From positions 1 through 42,078 of the forward strand of contig CAYOFY010000006.1 of the NCBI GenBank assembly GCA_964403465.1: a DNA stretch of 42,078 nt, written 5' to 3'. Positions 7,478-15,830 of this stretch are shown in pieces. The notes beneath the pieces were generated by a model. It ran no database searches. It saw only the letters and a program-made list of their open reading frames with translations, and was not told the DNA's origin. Made by a program: the position numbers and the translations under genes. The first letter of the stretch is position 1, and each line of letters opens with the position of its first letter. The DNA is from JAFGKM01 sp964403465. GTDB lineage: Bacteria > Ratteibacteria > UBA8468 > B48-G9 > JAFGKM01.

Positions 7478-7944
7478 TTCTCCTCCTCGCTCTGCCTGTA
7501 CTTCACACCCTTCCTTATGTGGACAAGACGTGCCATGGAGAGTGTGACTATGGCGATGAAAAGCGCCGAGCCGACTTTTATCCCTATCATGATATTGCTG
7601 AACAGCAGTGTTCCTCCTCCCCATAGATGGAATAATCTTCCCTTGGGGAGAAGATTGAAGAAAAAAGAGCCGCCTGCAAGCCCGAACAGAGCGATTGAGA
7701 GGAATCCGAGGGCTCCGATGCTGTCAAGGGCTTTTGCTATGCTGCGGGGGAATATCCTTAAGGCATATTCGTGTCCGAAGGCAAGCAGAAGCAGGACGAA
7801 GCCGCCTGTTAAAACAACCCCTCCGGCAAAACCGCCTCCAGGTGTAACATGCCCGTACAGGACAATGGAAATTCCGAAAACCATTATGAATGGGAAGACT
7901 ATCTTGGATACACTCTTGACAATTTCGCTCATTCCCTTATTCAT
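7474..7944 (-). CDS. mrpB: Mrp/Mnh-type antiporter subunit B
   Basis: A 156-residue membrane protein with four helices and the MrpB hallmark VLYGHVTPGGGFAGGVVL near residues 28-45. A central extra segment, RIFPRSIAKALDSIGALG, is usual for the MnhB/MbhF group. Together with the preceding gene it rebuilds the MrpA C-terminal/MrpB part of the antiporter. GGGGGAG lies upstream of the ATG. It overlaps the upstream gene by eight bases and mrpC by four. Confidence 0.9.
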   Translation of the reverse strand: MNKGMSEIVKSVSKIVFPFIMVFGISIVLYGHVTPGGGFAGGVVLTGGFVLLLLAFGHEYALRIFPRSIAKALDSIGALGFLSIALFGLAGGSFFFNLLPKGRLFHLWGGGTLLFSNIMIGIKVGSALFIAIVTLSMARLVHIRKGVKYRQSEEEK

Positions 7945-8467
7945 CTCGTCTCCCCCTGGTTCTCAACAGGACAAGGACGCCGATTATGGCGGTAAAGATA
8001 ACCGTTGCTTCGCCGAGGGTATCGTAACCCCGGAAATCCAGCACTGTCGAGGTGACGGCGTTTGCCGCATGCAGTCTTGTAATGGATGAAGCGAGGTATC
8101 CTGCGCCCATTGTTATCACGGGTTCGCCGAAAGGCCGGAACATCTCCTTGAAATGTATCATGAAGACAAGCAGGAAAACAGCAAAGATTACAAGCGTAAT
8201 TCCCCCGTAAATTCCGGAAGAGGTCATGTCTGCAGCTGATTCCCTGTGTATGATTGACAGAAGCACGACGAGAGCCACGATTTCAACGAACACCTGAACT
8301 ATGGCTATATCCGGCGCGCCGAGCAGCAGGAATAGAATGCTCAATATGAGCCCGGCCGTGCCCATGGACACGATTGAAGATGTCAGGCTTCTTGCCGTGA
8401 TGGCAATCACAGAGCCGGTAGCCATAAGAATCAGCAGTGAAACCAGAAGGGGTGTATTGACCGTCAT
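7937..8467 (-). CDS. MrpA C-terminal-like subunit (MbhD plus MbhE-like)
   Basis: A 176-residue membrane protein of about six helices. The first part (residues 1-90) matches the DUF4040/MbhD domain (LLLGAPDIAIVQVFVEIVALVVLL). The last part ends with STVLDFRGYDTLGEATVIFTA, the MrpA C-terminal/MbhE signature. In classical Mrp this is the tail of the large MrpA protein; here, as in membrane-bound hydrogenases, it is a separate subunit. The start at 8467 is preferred because it overlaps the upstream stop by ATGA and removes a 52-residue polar extension. Confidence 0.88.
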   Translation of the reverse strand: MTVNTPLLVSLLILMATGSVIAITARSLTSSIVSMGTAGLILSILFLLLGAPDIAIVQVFVEIVALVVLLSIIHRESAADMTSSGIYGGITLVIFAVFLLVFMIHFKEMFRPFGEPVITMGAGYLASSITRLHAANAVTSTVLDFRGYDTLGEATVIFTAIIGVLVLLRTRGRRDE

Positions 8468-10290
8468 CTCCTGATAACCTCCATTAGGAAAATAATGCCT
8501 GCAAAAATCCACACGATATATTTTGGAAGAAGACCGTTCTGCAGCAATTTTAGCTTTTTCACGGACAGATCCAAAATTTCGCTTCCCCTGGAATACGCAG
8601 AATCTATTGTTTTTACTGCACATTGCCGGAAAAATCCGCTTATCCTGGGTACAACCTTCTCCGCAATCTGATATATATCAAGTTTTCCGCGGGACTCTGC
8701 GGAATAAAATTTGCTCATGGGGACAATATCCCTGACCGTGCCGTAGAAGTGAGAACCGTCAAAAGCGGTCATCTCCCCCGGGATCGTTTCGCCACCGATA
8801 AAAGTCTCCGTCTTCCTTGAATTTTTTATCCACCTTCTCCCTGCACTGAACAGCAGGCAGAATACCGCGATTGCCAGCCATCCGTAGAAACTTGCCATCC
8901 GTATAAGTTGCAGGTTCAAGGGCACGTATTCTCCGATGGCAGGGAAAAGGAATCTCTCGGTTACCACGCCGGGGAAAATCCCGAAAAGCAGGCATCCCGC
9001 GGCAAGCAGAATCATGGGGATATTCATGAAAGGAGAGGATTCGTAACGCTGGCCGGGAATCTCCCTTTTCTTCACCCCCATGAATGAGTCGTTCAGCACT
9101 TTTATGAAAGATGCGAGAGTCAGGACGCTTCCCAGCAACGCGGCCAACATGGCAAAGATGGCAAGTTCGCCGCCCTTTGCAAGCAGCGCCTGGTAGATGA
9201 GCCATTTGGAAACGAACCCGTTGAACGGAGGCATCCCGGAGATGGAAAGCGCGGCGACGGTCATCACCCCGAATGTAAGCGGCAGTTTCCTTGCAAGCCC
9301 TCCGTAATCTCCCAGTTCCCTTGACCCTGTCGCCTTGATGAGAACGCCCGCTCCGAGGAACAGGAGGCTCTTGAAGACCGCATGGTTTATCACGTGGTAC
9401 AGTGCGGCCACCAGTCCCATGCTCGTTCCGCAGGCAATCCCCAGGAAGATATAGCCTATCTGGCTTATGCTGTGGTAGGCAAGCAGACGTTTTATGTCAT
9501 GCTGGACCAGTGCAAGGAATACTCCTCCCAGGAGCGTTATTACCCCGATGAGAATCATGATTGTTTCCCATCCTATGGACCAGGACGGCTTGAAGATAAC
9601 AAAGTAGAATCTTATCATCGCATATATCCCTGTCTTTATCATTATTCCGGAGAGCATGGAGGAGACAGGGGTGGGAGCCGCGGGATGAGCATCGGGCAGC
9701 CATGTGTGCAGGGGAAATATGCCGGCCTTGATGCCCGTGCCTATGAGCATGGACAGGAAGAAGAGGTGTTTCCACAGGATATTTGCATCCACAAGCCATA
9801 TCCCCAGTATGCTGAAGAGCAGAAAGATGCTTCCGGCGCCGGTCATGATGATATATTTGAAAGAGGCCCTGCGCGCCTCTTCCGTATCGTTGAAAAGGAC
9901 AAGGAAGAAACTTGCAACGGCCATTATTTCCCAGTAAACGTACAGTGCAATCAGAGAATGGGAAAGAACGACGCCGTTCATTGAGCCGATAAAAAGGAAG
10001 AGCAGTCCGTCATAGGCAAAATCGGCTTCCGGGTTATACCACTGGGAATACGATACGCTGAAAAGGCTTATCGTTGAGATGAGCGTTGCAAACAGAAGGC
10101 CGAGAATCTCTCCGTGAGAAAGGGACATGTAATTTACATACATTGAATAGAAGCAGCTTGCGGTTACTGCCACGCCGCCCGCAAGGGATATCCATTTTCT
10201 GTAAGCCCTGCCGGCCCTGCAGAAAAGGATATGGACAAAAGCCGTCCCGAAACTGATTGCCACCGGAAGAAACCAGACGTTGACGTTCAA
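8464..10290 (-). CDS. Proton/ion antiporter subunit, NuoL/MrpD-like, with C-terminal extension
   Basis: A 608-residue NuoL/M/N-MrpA/D superfamily protein. Motifs: LYVYWEIMAVASFF with the conserved glutamate, GTGIKAGIFPLHTWLPDAHP, AAPTPVSSMLSGIMIKTGIYAM and KRLLAYHSISQIGYI. Past about residue 500 it carries a soluble segment and a final helix (YIVWIFAGIIFLMEVI), which recalls the long C-terminal arm of NuoL, though here it is shorter. The start codon is TTG at 10290, supported by AAAGGAGG six bases upstream and by the lack of any better start. It lies 12 bases after the preceding gene. Confidence 0.88.
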   Translation of the reverse strand: MNVNVWFLPVAISFGTAFVHILFCRAGRAYRKWISLAGGVAVTASCFYSMYVNYMSLSHGEILGLLFATLISTISLFSVSYSQWYNPEADFAYDGLLFLFIGSMNGVVLSHSLIALYVYWEIMAVASFFLVLFNDTEEARRASFKYIIMTGAGSIFLLFSILGIWLVDANILWKHLFFLSMLIGTGIKAGIFPLHTWLPDAHPAAPTPVSSMLSGIMIKTGIYAMIRFYFVIFKPSWSIGWETIMILIGVITLLGGVFLALVQHDIKRLLAYHSISQIGYIFLGIACGTSMGLVAALYHVINHAVFKSLLFLGAGVLIKATGSRELGDYGGLARKLPLTFGVMTVAALSISGMPPFNGFVSKWLIYQALLAKGGELAIFAMLAALLGSVLTLASFIKVLNDSFMGVKKREIPGQRYESSPFMNIPMILLAAGCLLFGIFPGVVTERFLFPAIGEYVPLNLQLIRMASFYGWLAIAVFCLLFSAGRRWIKNSRKTETFIGGETIPGEMTAFDGSHFYGTVRDIVPMSKFYSAESRGKLDIYQIAEKVVPRISGFFRQCAVKTIDSAYSRGSEILDLSVKKLKLLQNGLLPKYIVWIFAGIIFLMEVIRR

Positions 10291-10302
10291 GCAAACCCTC
10301 CT

Positions 10303-11673
10303 TTACAATACCAGAAAAATGCCAAGAACCAGCGAAACCGTAGCCAGTATGACTATGGAAACATTCATGGGTCTGAATCCAGACCTATCAAAATCTGTTT
10401 CCCTGCCTTCTCCCATGAAAACGTACCTGAACAACCTGAACAGATATACCAGTGTAAGCGCAGAAGTTAATATTGCCGCGAATGCGAAAATTATGTGTTT
10501 TGTAACAAGGATCCCCGTGATGGCCTCCAGTTTGCCGAAGAAGCCGGGCAGTGGCGGTATCCCTATGACCGAGAGCATGCTCAGAAGGAAGGCGTAGGTC
10601 AGGACAGGCGTCTTCTTCATAAGGCCTCCCATCTCTCGCACGTCTCTCGTCCCGAAAATCTTTTCGGTCATGCCGGCGCACAGGAAAAGGCATCCCTTTC
10701 CGAGCGCGTGTGCCACGTAGAAAAGCAGGATTCCGCGGACAGCAATCGCGTTGAACATGACAAGTGCCGCAATCATGAAGCCCAGCTGGCTCACCGTTGA
10801 AAAGGCGAGTATCTTCTTGATATCCGTTTCTTTCATTGCCACCAGACCTGCCGCGAAACTGCTGAAGAGGGCCAGCCATCCAGCCCACATCACATTTCCT
10901 GAAACTATGAGTGTCGCACCGAAGAGCCTTGCCAGCCCATAGATGCCGATTTTCACGAGAACCGCCGCATGCAGGAACGCGGTAACCGGGGTTGGGGCAA
11001 CCGAGGCGTCCGGCAGCCACGTGTGGAACGGGAATGTGGCGGATTTCGTCAGGACGCCCAGGAAAAAGAGAACGAAAACGAACTGGGGTACCTGGGAATA
11101 AAGCATATGCGAGATACTGAATGTACCCGTAAAGCGGTATATGTAGGAGAAGCCCAGGAACATGAACCCTGCCCCTGCCCCGGTGAGGAGGAAGGCCTTG
11201 TCCGCCTTCAACAGGTGGTCATCCTTCCTGTAGAACCCGATGAGACGCCACGAGCACAGTCCTGCCAGTTCCCAGAACAGGTATAGGGAAATAAGATTGT
11301 CAGAAAACACAACACCCATCATGCTGCCGACAAAAACAAGACCCCAGAAGGCAAATTTCTGCTGCTCCTCCGGGGATTCCCCGGCAAAATAACCGGTGGA
11401 AAACAGGTAGATAAGCACGCCGATGAAAACGGATGTCAGGGCGAAAATAATGCTCAGGGCGTCACATGTGAAAAGGAGGTTTTTTGCATCAAGAACGAGA
11501 ATCCTTTTCAGGATAAATACCGGTTTCACAAGGGATGAAGACAGAAACAACTGTATCAGCAGAACAAGAAAGCCGCCCCTGATGGAAAATCGTCCGGGCA
11601 GAAGTCTTATGCCGAACGCTCCCAGGAAGGGGAGTATGAGCGCCGACAACAGCAAGAAACTATTTTTCTCCAT
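10303..11673 (-). CDS. Proton/ion antiporter subunit, MrpA N-terminal/NuoL-like
   Basis: A 456-residue polytopic protein of the same antiporter superfamily. Motifs: LYLFWELAGLCSWRLIGF, GVLTKSATFPFHTWLPDAS, TPVTAFLHAAVLVKIGIYGL (its A-x-L-H-A-A is nearest the NuoL/MrpA form) and KKILAFSTVSQLGFM. With the two other subunits in the operon it gives three antiporter-like modules. It lies between the NuoI-like ferredoxin and the 608-residue antiporter. Start ATG at 11673, directly abutting the previous stop. Confidence 0.88.
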   Translation of the reverse strand: MEKNSFLLLSALILPFLGAFGIRLLPGRFSIRGGFLVLLIQLFLSSSLVKPVFILKRILVLDAKNLLFTCDALSIIFALTSVFIGVLIYLFSTGYFAGESPEEQQKFAFWGLVFVGSMMGVVFSDNLISLYLFWELAGLCSWRLIGFYRKDDHLLKADKAFLLTGAGAGFMFLGFSYIYRFTGTFSISHMLYSQVPQFVFVLFFLGVLTKSATFPFHTWLPDASVAPTPVTAFLHAAVLVKIGIYGLARLFGATLIVSGNVMWAGWLALFSSFAAGLVAMKETDIKKILAFSTVSQLGFMIAALVMFNAIAVRGILLFYVAHALGKGCLFLCAGMTEKIFGTRDVREMGGLMKKTPVLTYAFLLSMLSVIGIPPLPGFFGKLEAITGILVTKHIIFAFAAILTSALTLVYLFRLFRYVFMGEGRETDFDRSGFRPMNVSIVILATVSLVLGIFLVL

Positions 11674-12297
11674 TTACCTGCTTTCCTTTTTCTCGTCGCT
11701 GATAAAGGCGATTCTCCTGCAGCGGGGGCATACTATTTTCAGCATATCCGTTCTTTGCACCGGAGGCGTGAATTTCTCCTCCGCGTCGGTTCTTATCTCC
11801 AGTTCTTCCATGAGCCGGGATACCATCACCGGCTGTGCAAATCCGAGGTTTTTCACCCGCCGGAATGTCCAGATAATATGTTTTTCTGTACCTATTATCT
11901 CCCCGCAATCACTGCATACGAGAAGTTTGTGCTGGATTGAATTTGTGACGTCCTTCTCGTCAAAATAGGCGATGTCAAATTTCGTTGACAATTTTATGCC
12001 TTCCTTGGTGATGCAGTTGCGCTCGCACTCGCCGCAGAAGATGCACTCGGCCGGGTGGTGCACCAGCGTTCGCGTGCCTGACCCGTCGTTGTTGACAGTA
12101 TCAATCATCTCAATGGCTTTTGCAGGGCATACCTGGAAACATGCACCGCATCCGACGCAGCCATCCTCGTTGTATTCCGGTTTTCCCCTGTATCTCTTCG
12201 GAGCCGCATACGGCTTGAACGGGAAGCCCGTCGTGAACGGCCTTGAGAATAGACTTGTAATTGCCTCCCTCAATTCCCTTATCTTGGGTTTCTTCAT
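11674..12297 (-). CDS. NuoI/HycF-like ferredoxin subunit with extra CxxC pairs
   Basis: A 207-residue protein with two [4Fe-4S] motifs: C47-x2-C50-x2-C53-x3-C57 (CVGCGACFQVCP) and C85-x2-C88-x2-C91-x3-C95. These would relay electrons to the hydrogenase core, as NuoI and HycF do. The roughly 95-residue C-terminal extension holds two more pairs, C128SDC131 and C190PRC193, a rubredoxin-like or zinc-ribbon-like arrangement of unknown role. It starts one base after the large-subunit gene and abuts the next gene. Confidence 0.88.
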   Translation of the reverse strand: MKKPKIRELREAITSLFSRPFTTGFPFKPYAAPKRYRGKPEYNEDGCVGCGACFQVCPAKAIEMIDTVNNDGSGTRTLVHHPAECIFCGECERNCITKEGIKLSTKFDIAYFDEKDVTNSIQHKLLVCSDCGEIIGTEKHIIWTFRRVKNLGFAQPVMVSRLMEELEIRTDAEEKFTPPVQRTDMLKIVCPRCRRIAFISDEKKESR

Positions 12298-12298
12298 A

Positions 12299-13504
12299 TC
12301 AAATCTCTTTCCTTATCTTTTCGGTCTTCTGCACTGACGTCTCAACCAGTTGCCGGAAATCATAAATCTGCTTCTTCCTGTTACCGGCATCGTAAACCGC
12401 CACCCTTTCAGTACAGCAGTAGCAGGGGTCCACTCCTGCCAGGATGATCGCAACATCGGGTATCATCTGCCCGATGCAGCTGGCCTTGAATGTCGGTATA
12501 TTCGTATAACTGGGGGCACGTATCTTATGCCTCACCGGCCTGTTTGTACCGTCGCTTCTCACGTAGTGGAAGCATTCTCCTCTCGGGGCCTCGTGATGCC
12601 CGATACCTTCTCCGGGCGGGATTTCCCTTATCTCGTTCTGTATCTCCCCGCCTTTCCCTTCAATGGCGTCAAGAGACTGCTCTATTATCTTTATGGACTC
12701 AAACATCTCAAGGAGTCGTACCACCGCCTTATCAAAAACATCGCCGTGTTCAGCGGTTATAACCTTAAAATCCAGCATGGGGTATGCGGCGTAAGGGTCA
12801 TCCTTTCTTATGTCTCCCGATACTCCGCTTGCCCTGGCGACCGGACCCACCGCTCCGAAATTCTTGATATGTTCTTTCGTCAGTACCCCGACGCCTTTCA
12901 GGCGCGCCCCGAGGACAGGGTCGTCAAGCACCGCATGTGTCAGCATTTCCACCTGGCCCTTCAGTCCTTTCAGCACTTTTCTGAGCGCGGGCATATCCTC
13001 TTCCTCTATGTTCCTTCGAACCCCGCCTATCTTGAACATTGCATAGTGATTCCTATTGCCGGTTATTATTTCAAACATGTCCAGAACCGGCTCGCGGTAT
13101 TTCCATGCCCACATGAATACGGTGTTGTAGCCCAGGAAATGCCCGGCAAGTCCGACCCAGAGGAGATGGCTGTGAATCCTTTCCAGTTCTCCGACGATGC
13201 ACCTTATGTAACCTGCCCGTTCCGGGACCGTTGAGCCCAGAAGATCCTCAACCGCGTTGCAGTACGCGAAAGGATGCGAGGTTGAGCATATGCCGCATAT
13301 CCTTTCCACGAGGAAGGTCACCTGGTCCCAGTGCTTGCCCTCGGATAGTTTCTCTATCGCCCTGTGGTTGTATCCCGCCTGCCACTCAACATCCACGACC
13401 TTTTCCCCGTCGCAGTAAAGGGCGAAAAACTCCGGTTCTTCCAGAAGCGGATGATACGGTCCTATCGGTACGATTACTTTTTTCTTCCCCTTGTCTTCAG
13501 CCAT
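12299..13504 (-). CDS. Group 4 [NiFe]-hydrogenase large (catalytic) subunit
   Basis: A 401-residue protein of the NuoD/HycE/EchE family. Both nickel-binding motifs are intact: RICGIC with C70 and C73, and DPCYCCTER with C361 and C364. This makes it a true hydrogenase and not a complex I subunit, which lacks these cysteines. An additional cysteine, C363, lies within the second motif. After R367 a 34-residue tail remains; in group 4 enzymes such a tail is removed by a HycI-type protease after nickel insertion, which agrees with the HypB-HycI fusion at the end of the locus. The active site makes or oxidises H2. Its stop overlaps the next start region. Confidence 0.94.
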   Translation of the reverse strand: MAEDKGKKKVIVPIGPYHPLLEEPEFFALYCDGEKVVDVEWQAGYNHRAIEKLSEGKHWDQVTFLVERICGICSTSHPFAYCNAVEDLLGSTVPERAGYIRCIVGELERIHSHLLWVGLAGHFLGYNTVFMWAWKYREPVLDMFEIITGNRNHYAMFKIGGVRRNIEEEDMPALRKVLKGLKGQVEMLTHAVLDDPVLGARLKGVGVLTKEHIKNFGAVGPVARASGVSGDIRKDDPYAAYPMLDFKVITAEHGDVFDKAVVRLLEMFESIKIIEQSLDAIEGKGGEIQNEIREIPPGEGIGHHEAPRGECFHYVRSDGTNRPVRHKIRAPSYTNIPTFKASCIGQMIPDVAIILAGVDPCYCCTERVAVYDAGNRKKQIYDFRQLVETSVQKTEKIRKEI

Positions 13505-13925
13505 TTTTTCCCTTCCTCAGCGGATAATTACCTTTTTCCCAGTCGTCGCGCAGGAGGAAATGCGTCAAGCCCGGGTGCCCGGTAAAGTTGATCCCGAGCA
13601 GTTCCTTCATCTCCCGTTCAATATAGGAAATGCCGGGTATTATGTCAGTCATTGACTCAATCTCGGGATTTTTCTTGTCAAGATAGGTCCTGACGGAAAC
13701 AACCGTTCCTTCGCTGTCAAACCCGAAATGGTACAGTATCTCGAAAGAGTCGAAGTTTTCAACGCCCGAAGCGACGATATATCTTGCATCAAGGTCCCCG
13801 AAGATTGTTTTTATGCAATTCTTGACGGCTGCCCTGTCAACTGTTATATAAATTCTCTTGTTATTGTGCTTCACTTCCTTTATAACTGCGCCGAGTCTTT
13901 CTTTCAGTTTATCAAGAACGTTCAT
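13497..13925 (-). CDS. NuoC-like (30 kDa) hydrogenase subunit
   Basis: A 142-residue protein of the respiratory-chain 30 kDa family. The core motif is FDSFEILYHFGFDSEGTVVSVRTYLDKKNPEIESMTDIIPGISYIEREMKELLGI, in which the S-x-x-x-I-P-x-x-x-x-x-E-R-E pattern is typical of NuoC and of the HycE N-terminal domain. It links the small and large subunits structurally and holds no cofactor. The start at 13925 is chosen because it overlaps the preceding stop (ATGA); the longer frame adds 20 residues without family similarity. It overlaps the large-subunit gene by eight bases. Confidence 0.88.
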   Translation of the reverse strand: MNVLDKLKERLGAVIKEVKHNNKRIYITVDRAAVKNCIKTIFGDLDARYIVASGVENFDSFEILYHFGFDSEGTVVSVRTYLDKKNPEIESMTDIIPGISYIEREMKELLGINFTGHPGLTHFLLRDDWEKGNYPLRKGKNG

Positions 13926-14338
13926 TTCAGTTTCTCCAGCAGTTTCACTATCCCGGCGATCATCGCCTCGGGTTTTGGCGGGCAACCCGGGATATACACG
14001 TCCACGGGTATAAGCCTGTCAAGGGGGCCCCCCATCTGGGGTCCTTCCCTGAAGATACCACCGGTACAGGCACAGGCTCCTATGGCAACCACGACGCACG
14101 GCTTTGCCGTCTGCGCATATACCTCTTTTACCCGCTCAATGCACTTCTTGTTCACTATGCCCGTGCAGAGGAGTACATCCGCATGCCTGGGGCTGCCCAC
14201 AAGAACCATCCCGAATCTTTCAATGTCAAAACGCGGGGTAAGACAGTCAAGAATCTCTATGTCGCAGTTATTGCAGGAACCGCCAGACATATGGTAAACC
14301 CAGAGCGATTTCTTCAATGCCTTGATTTTCAGACCCAT
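13922..14338 (-). CDS. NuoB-like hydrogenase small subunit
   Basis: A 138-residue protein with the NuoB/EchC/HycG pattern. C22 and C25 lie in GGSCNNCDIEIL, C89/C91 in GACACTGGIF and C119 in PGCPPKPEAM. These bind the single proximal [4Fe-4S] cluster facing the nickel site. It is short because group 4 small subunits lack the extra cluster domain of uptake hydrogenases. It lies between the NuoH- and NuoC-like genes with the usual tight spacing. Confidence 0.92.
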   Translation of the reverse strand: MGLKIKALKKSLWVYHMSGGSCNNCDIEILDCLTPRFDIERFGMVLVGSPRHADVLLCTGIVNKKCIERVKEVYAQTAKPCVVVAIGACACTGGIFREGPQMGGPLDRLIPVDVYIPGCPPKPEAMIAGIVKLLEKLK

Positions 14339-14344
14339 TTCAAG

Positions 14345-15274
14345 TTACCATCCCTTTACAGCCAGCAGAACACCTATAACGCCGAGAAGCGTAAGCCATC
14401 CCCAAAAGAACCTTAACGCCTGGTCTATCCTCAAACGGGGATTCGTGTTTTTTATAAGGACGAACAGTACCAGAATAAAAAGGTATTTCAATATCCCCAG
14501 CAGGATGCCCGTGAACGAAGAAAAAAACATCCCCCCGAGGTAAAGAGTGACGACAAACAGCGGGCCAACTATGAGCAGCATGGCCTTGGCGAGTTTGAAA
14601 AGCCCCAGCAGGATGCCGGAATATTCTATGAAGGCGCCTGAGGCAAGTTCTCCTTCGGCTTCAGCCAGGTCAAAAGGAACGAGCCCTATCTTGCCCTGCA
14701 GCGCAAAAACCGCTATGATGAAGCCGATGATGCCCGAAAGTGACCCCAGAGTCATGCCGTTCGCGTTCTGAAACCGGATAATATCCACCATTGAGGTTGT
14801 TCCGGAGCTTTTCACCGCGGGTATGATAAGGGCGCAGACGAACGGAAGTTCATATCCGAGAAGGAGTTTTATCTCCCTGCTTATTCCCACGGATGCCAGG
14901 ACGTTTCCAGAAGCGCTTCCACCCAGTATTATGGCGAGGGAAGGAACGGTCATGAGGTAAAGAAGGAGGATGGCATCGCCGGGGAAAGCGAGACCTGTTC
15001 TGAAGACGAGTAATATTATCGTTCCGCAGACAGAGGTAGCCATGACCGCGAGAACCGGTGCGAAAACGAACATGAAAACACTCGCTTTTTCAGGTATCAT
15101 TGTTTCCTTGCCCGCAAGTTTTGCAAAATCCGCGAAGTTCTGGTACCAAGGCGGTCCCACCCTGAACTGAAGTCGTGCCGTGACCTTTCTTTCCGCCCAC
15201 ATGGCAAGCAGACCGCATATGCCGAAAACCGCAATGCTCATGACAAAGTAAAGAAGTATGTAAAAAGCATTCAT
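14345..15274 (-). CDS. NuoH/HycD-like membrane anchor subunit
   Basis: A 309-residue protein with about eight helices. It shows FRVGPPWYQNFADFAKL near residues 36-52 and the acidic loop FDLAEAEGELASGAF, the conserved charged stretch of NuoH, EchB and MbhM. It anchors the hydrogenase arm to the ion-pumping module and passes the redox-driven movement to the antiporter-like subunits. It overlaps the polyferredoxin gene by ATGA. Confidence 0.92.
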   Translation of the reverse strand: MNAFYILLYFVMSIAVFGICGLLAMWAERKVTARLQFRVGPPWYQNFADFAKLAGKETMIPEKASVFMFVFAPVLAVMATSVCGTIILLVFRTGLAFPGDAILLLYLMTVPSLAIILGGSASGNVLASVGISREIKLLLGYELPFVCALIIPAVKSSGTTSMVDIIRFQNANGMTLGSLSGIIGFIIAVFALQGKIGLVPFDLAEAEGELASGAFIEYSGILLGLFKLAKAMLLIVGPLFVVTLYLGGMFFSSFTGILLGILKYLFILVLFVLIKNTNPRLRIDQALRFFWGWLTLLGVIGVLLAVKGW

Positions 15275-15762
15275 TTTTTTATTGCGTTAATGTCCAGCCA
15301 GTTGAGAACCCTGACCAGGATATTATCACCCAGTTGATAAAAGTTCTTCCTGTCCTCTATCTTTTCTTCATCCAGATATTGCACGGCGCCGTTCCTGCAG
15401 CTTGCGGCACAGAGGGGCTGTTCTCCTTCCCTGAGTCTTCCAAGACATGCATCGCACCTGCTCACAAGATATGGTATCAGTTCGGGCAGTATGGTGCCGA
15501 ACGGACAGGCGAGGGAACAGGTTTTGCATGACACGCACAGTATTTTAGAACGTTTGACCAAACCCGCTTCCCGTTTTAGCGCTCCTGTGGGGCAGCTATT
15601 CACGCACGGATAATCTTCACACCTCCTGCATGCGAACATAAACGCAAGTTCTTCCCGCAGTCCTGTTATCCCGTTATTTTCAGGGTGCATCCAGTAACTG
15701 CACTTTATATCCGCACTCCCTGATTCCAGCAGTTTGTCGTAATCAATATACAGTTTCTTCAT
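15271..15762 (-). CDS. Polyferredoxin subunit with three [4Fe-4S] motifs
   Basis: A 163-residue HycB/HydN-like iron-sulphur protein. Three cysteine groups are visible: C45, C48, C53, C57; C76, C79, C82, C86; and C103, C106, C118, C122. They are likely to form a chain of [4Fe-4S] clusters. It probably carries electrons between the HydB/HydG-like module encoded upstream and the NuoB/NuoI-like subunits. The 68-base gap before it holds a hairpin-forming repeat, the only real break within the first eighteen genes of the operon. Confidence 0.85.
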   Translation of the reverse strand: MKKLYIDYDKLLESGSADIKCSYWMHPENNGITGLREELAFMFACRRCEDYPCVNSCPTGALKREAGLVKRSKILCVSCKTCSLACPFGTILPELIPYLVSRCDACLGRLREGEQPLCAASCRNGAVQYLDEEKIEDRKNFYQLGDNILVRVLNWLDINAIKK

Positions 15763-15774
15763 TTTTCTTATTCG

Positions 15775-15824
15775 CCCTCATCCCTGTTTCCCTCTTCCTT
15801 GAGGGGAGAGGATTAAGGTGAGGG
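15775..15824. repeat. Hairpin-forming intergenic repeat inside the hydrogenase operon
   Basis: CCCTCATCC at 15775-15783 pairs with GGTGAGGG (15817-15824), allowing one wobble. Inner purine-rich and pyrimidine-rich stretches (CCCTCTTCC against GGGGAGAGG) can pair further around a short loop. The sequence resembles the widespread CCCTCA...TGAGGG intergenic repeat type of bacterial genomes. In the operon mRNA it would fold between the HydG-like gene and the polyferredoxin gene. Confidence 0.65.
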
Positions 15825-15830
15825 TGAAAT

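Noticed and set aside
12350..13234. Open frame of 294 codons on the plus strand
   Set aside because: It is a shadow of the hydrogenase large subunit on the other strand and has no recognisable domain.
12299..15274. Reading the NuoB/C/D/H-like genes as part of respiratory complex I
   Set aside because: The large subunit keeps both CxxC nickel motifs and a cleavable tail, and maturation genes are linked. NuoE/F/G-like subunits are missing.
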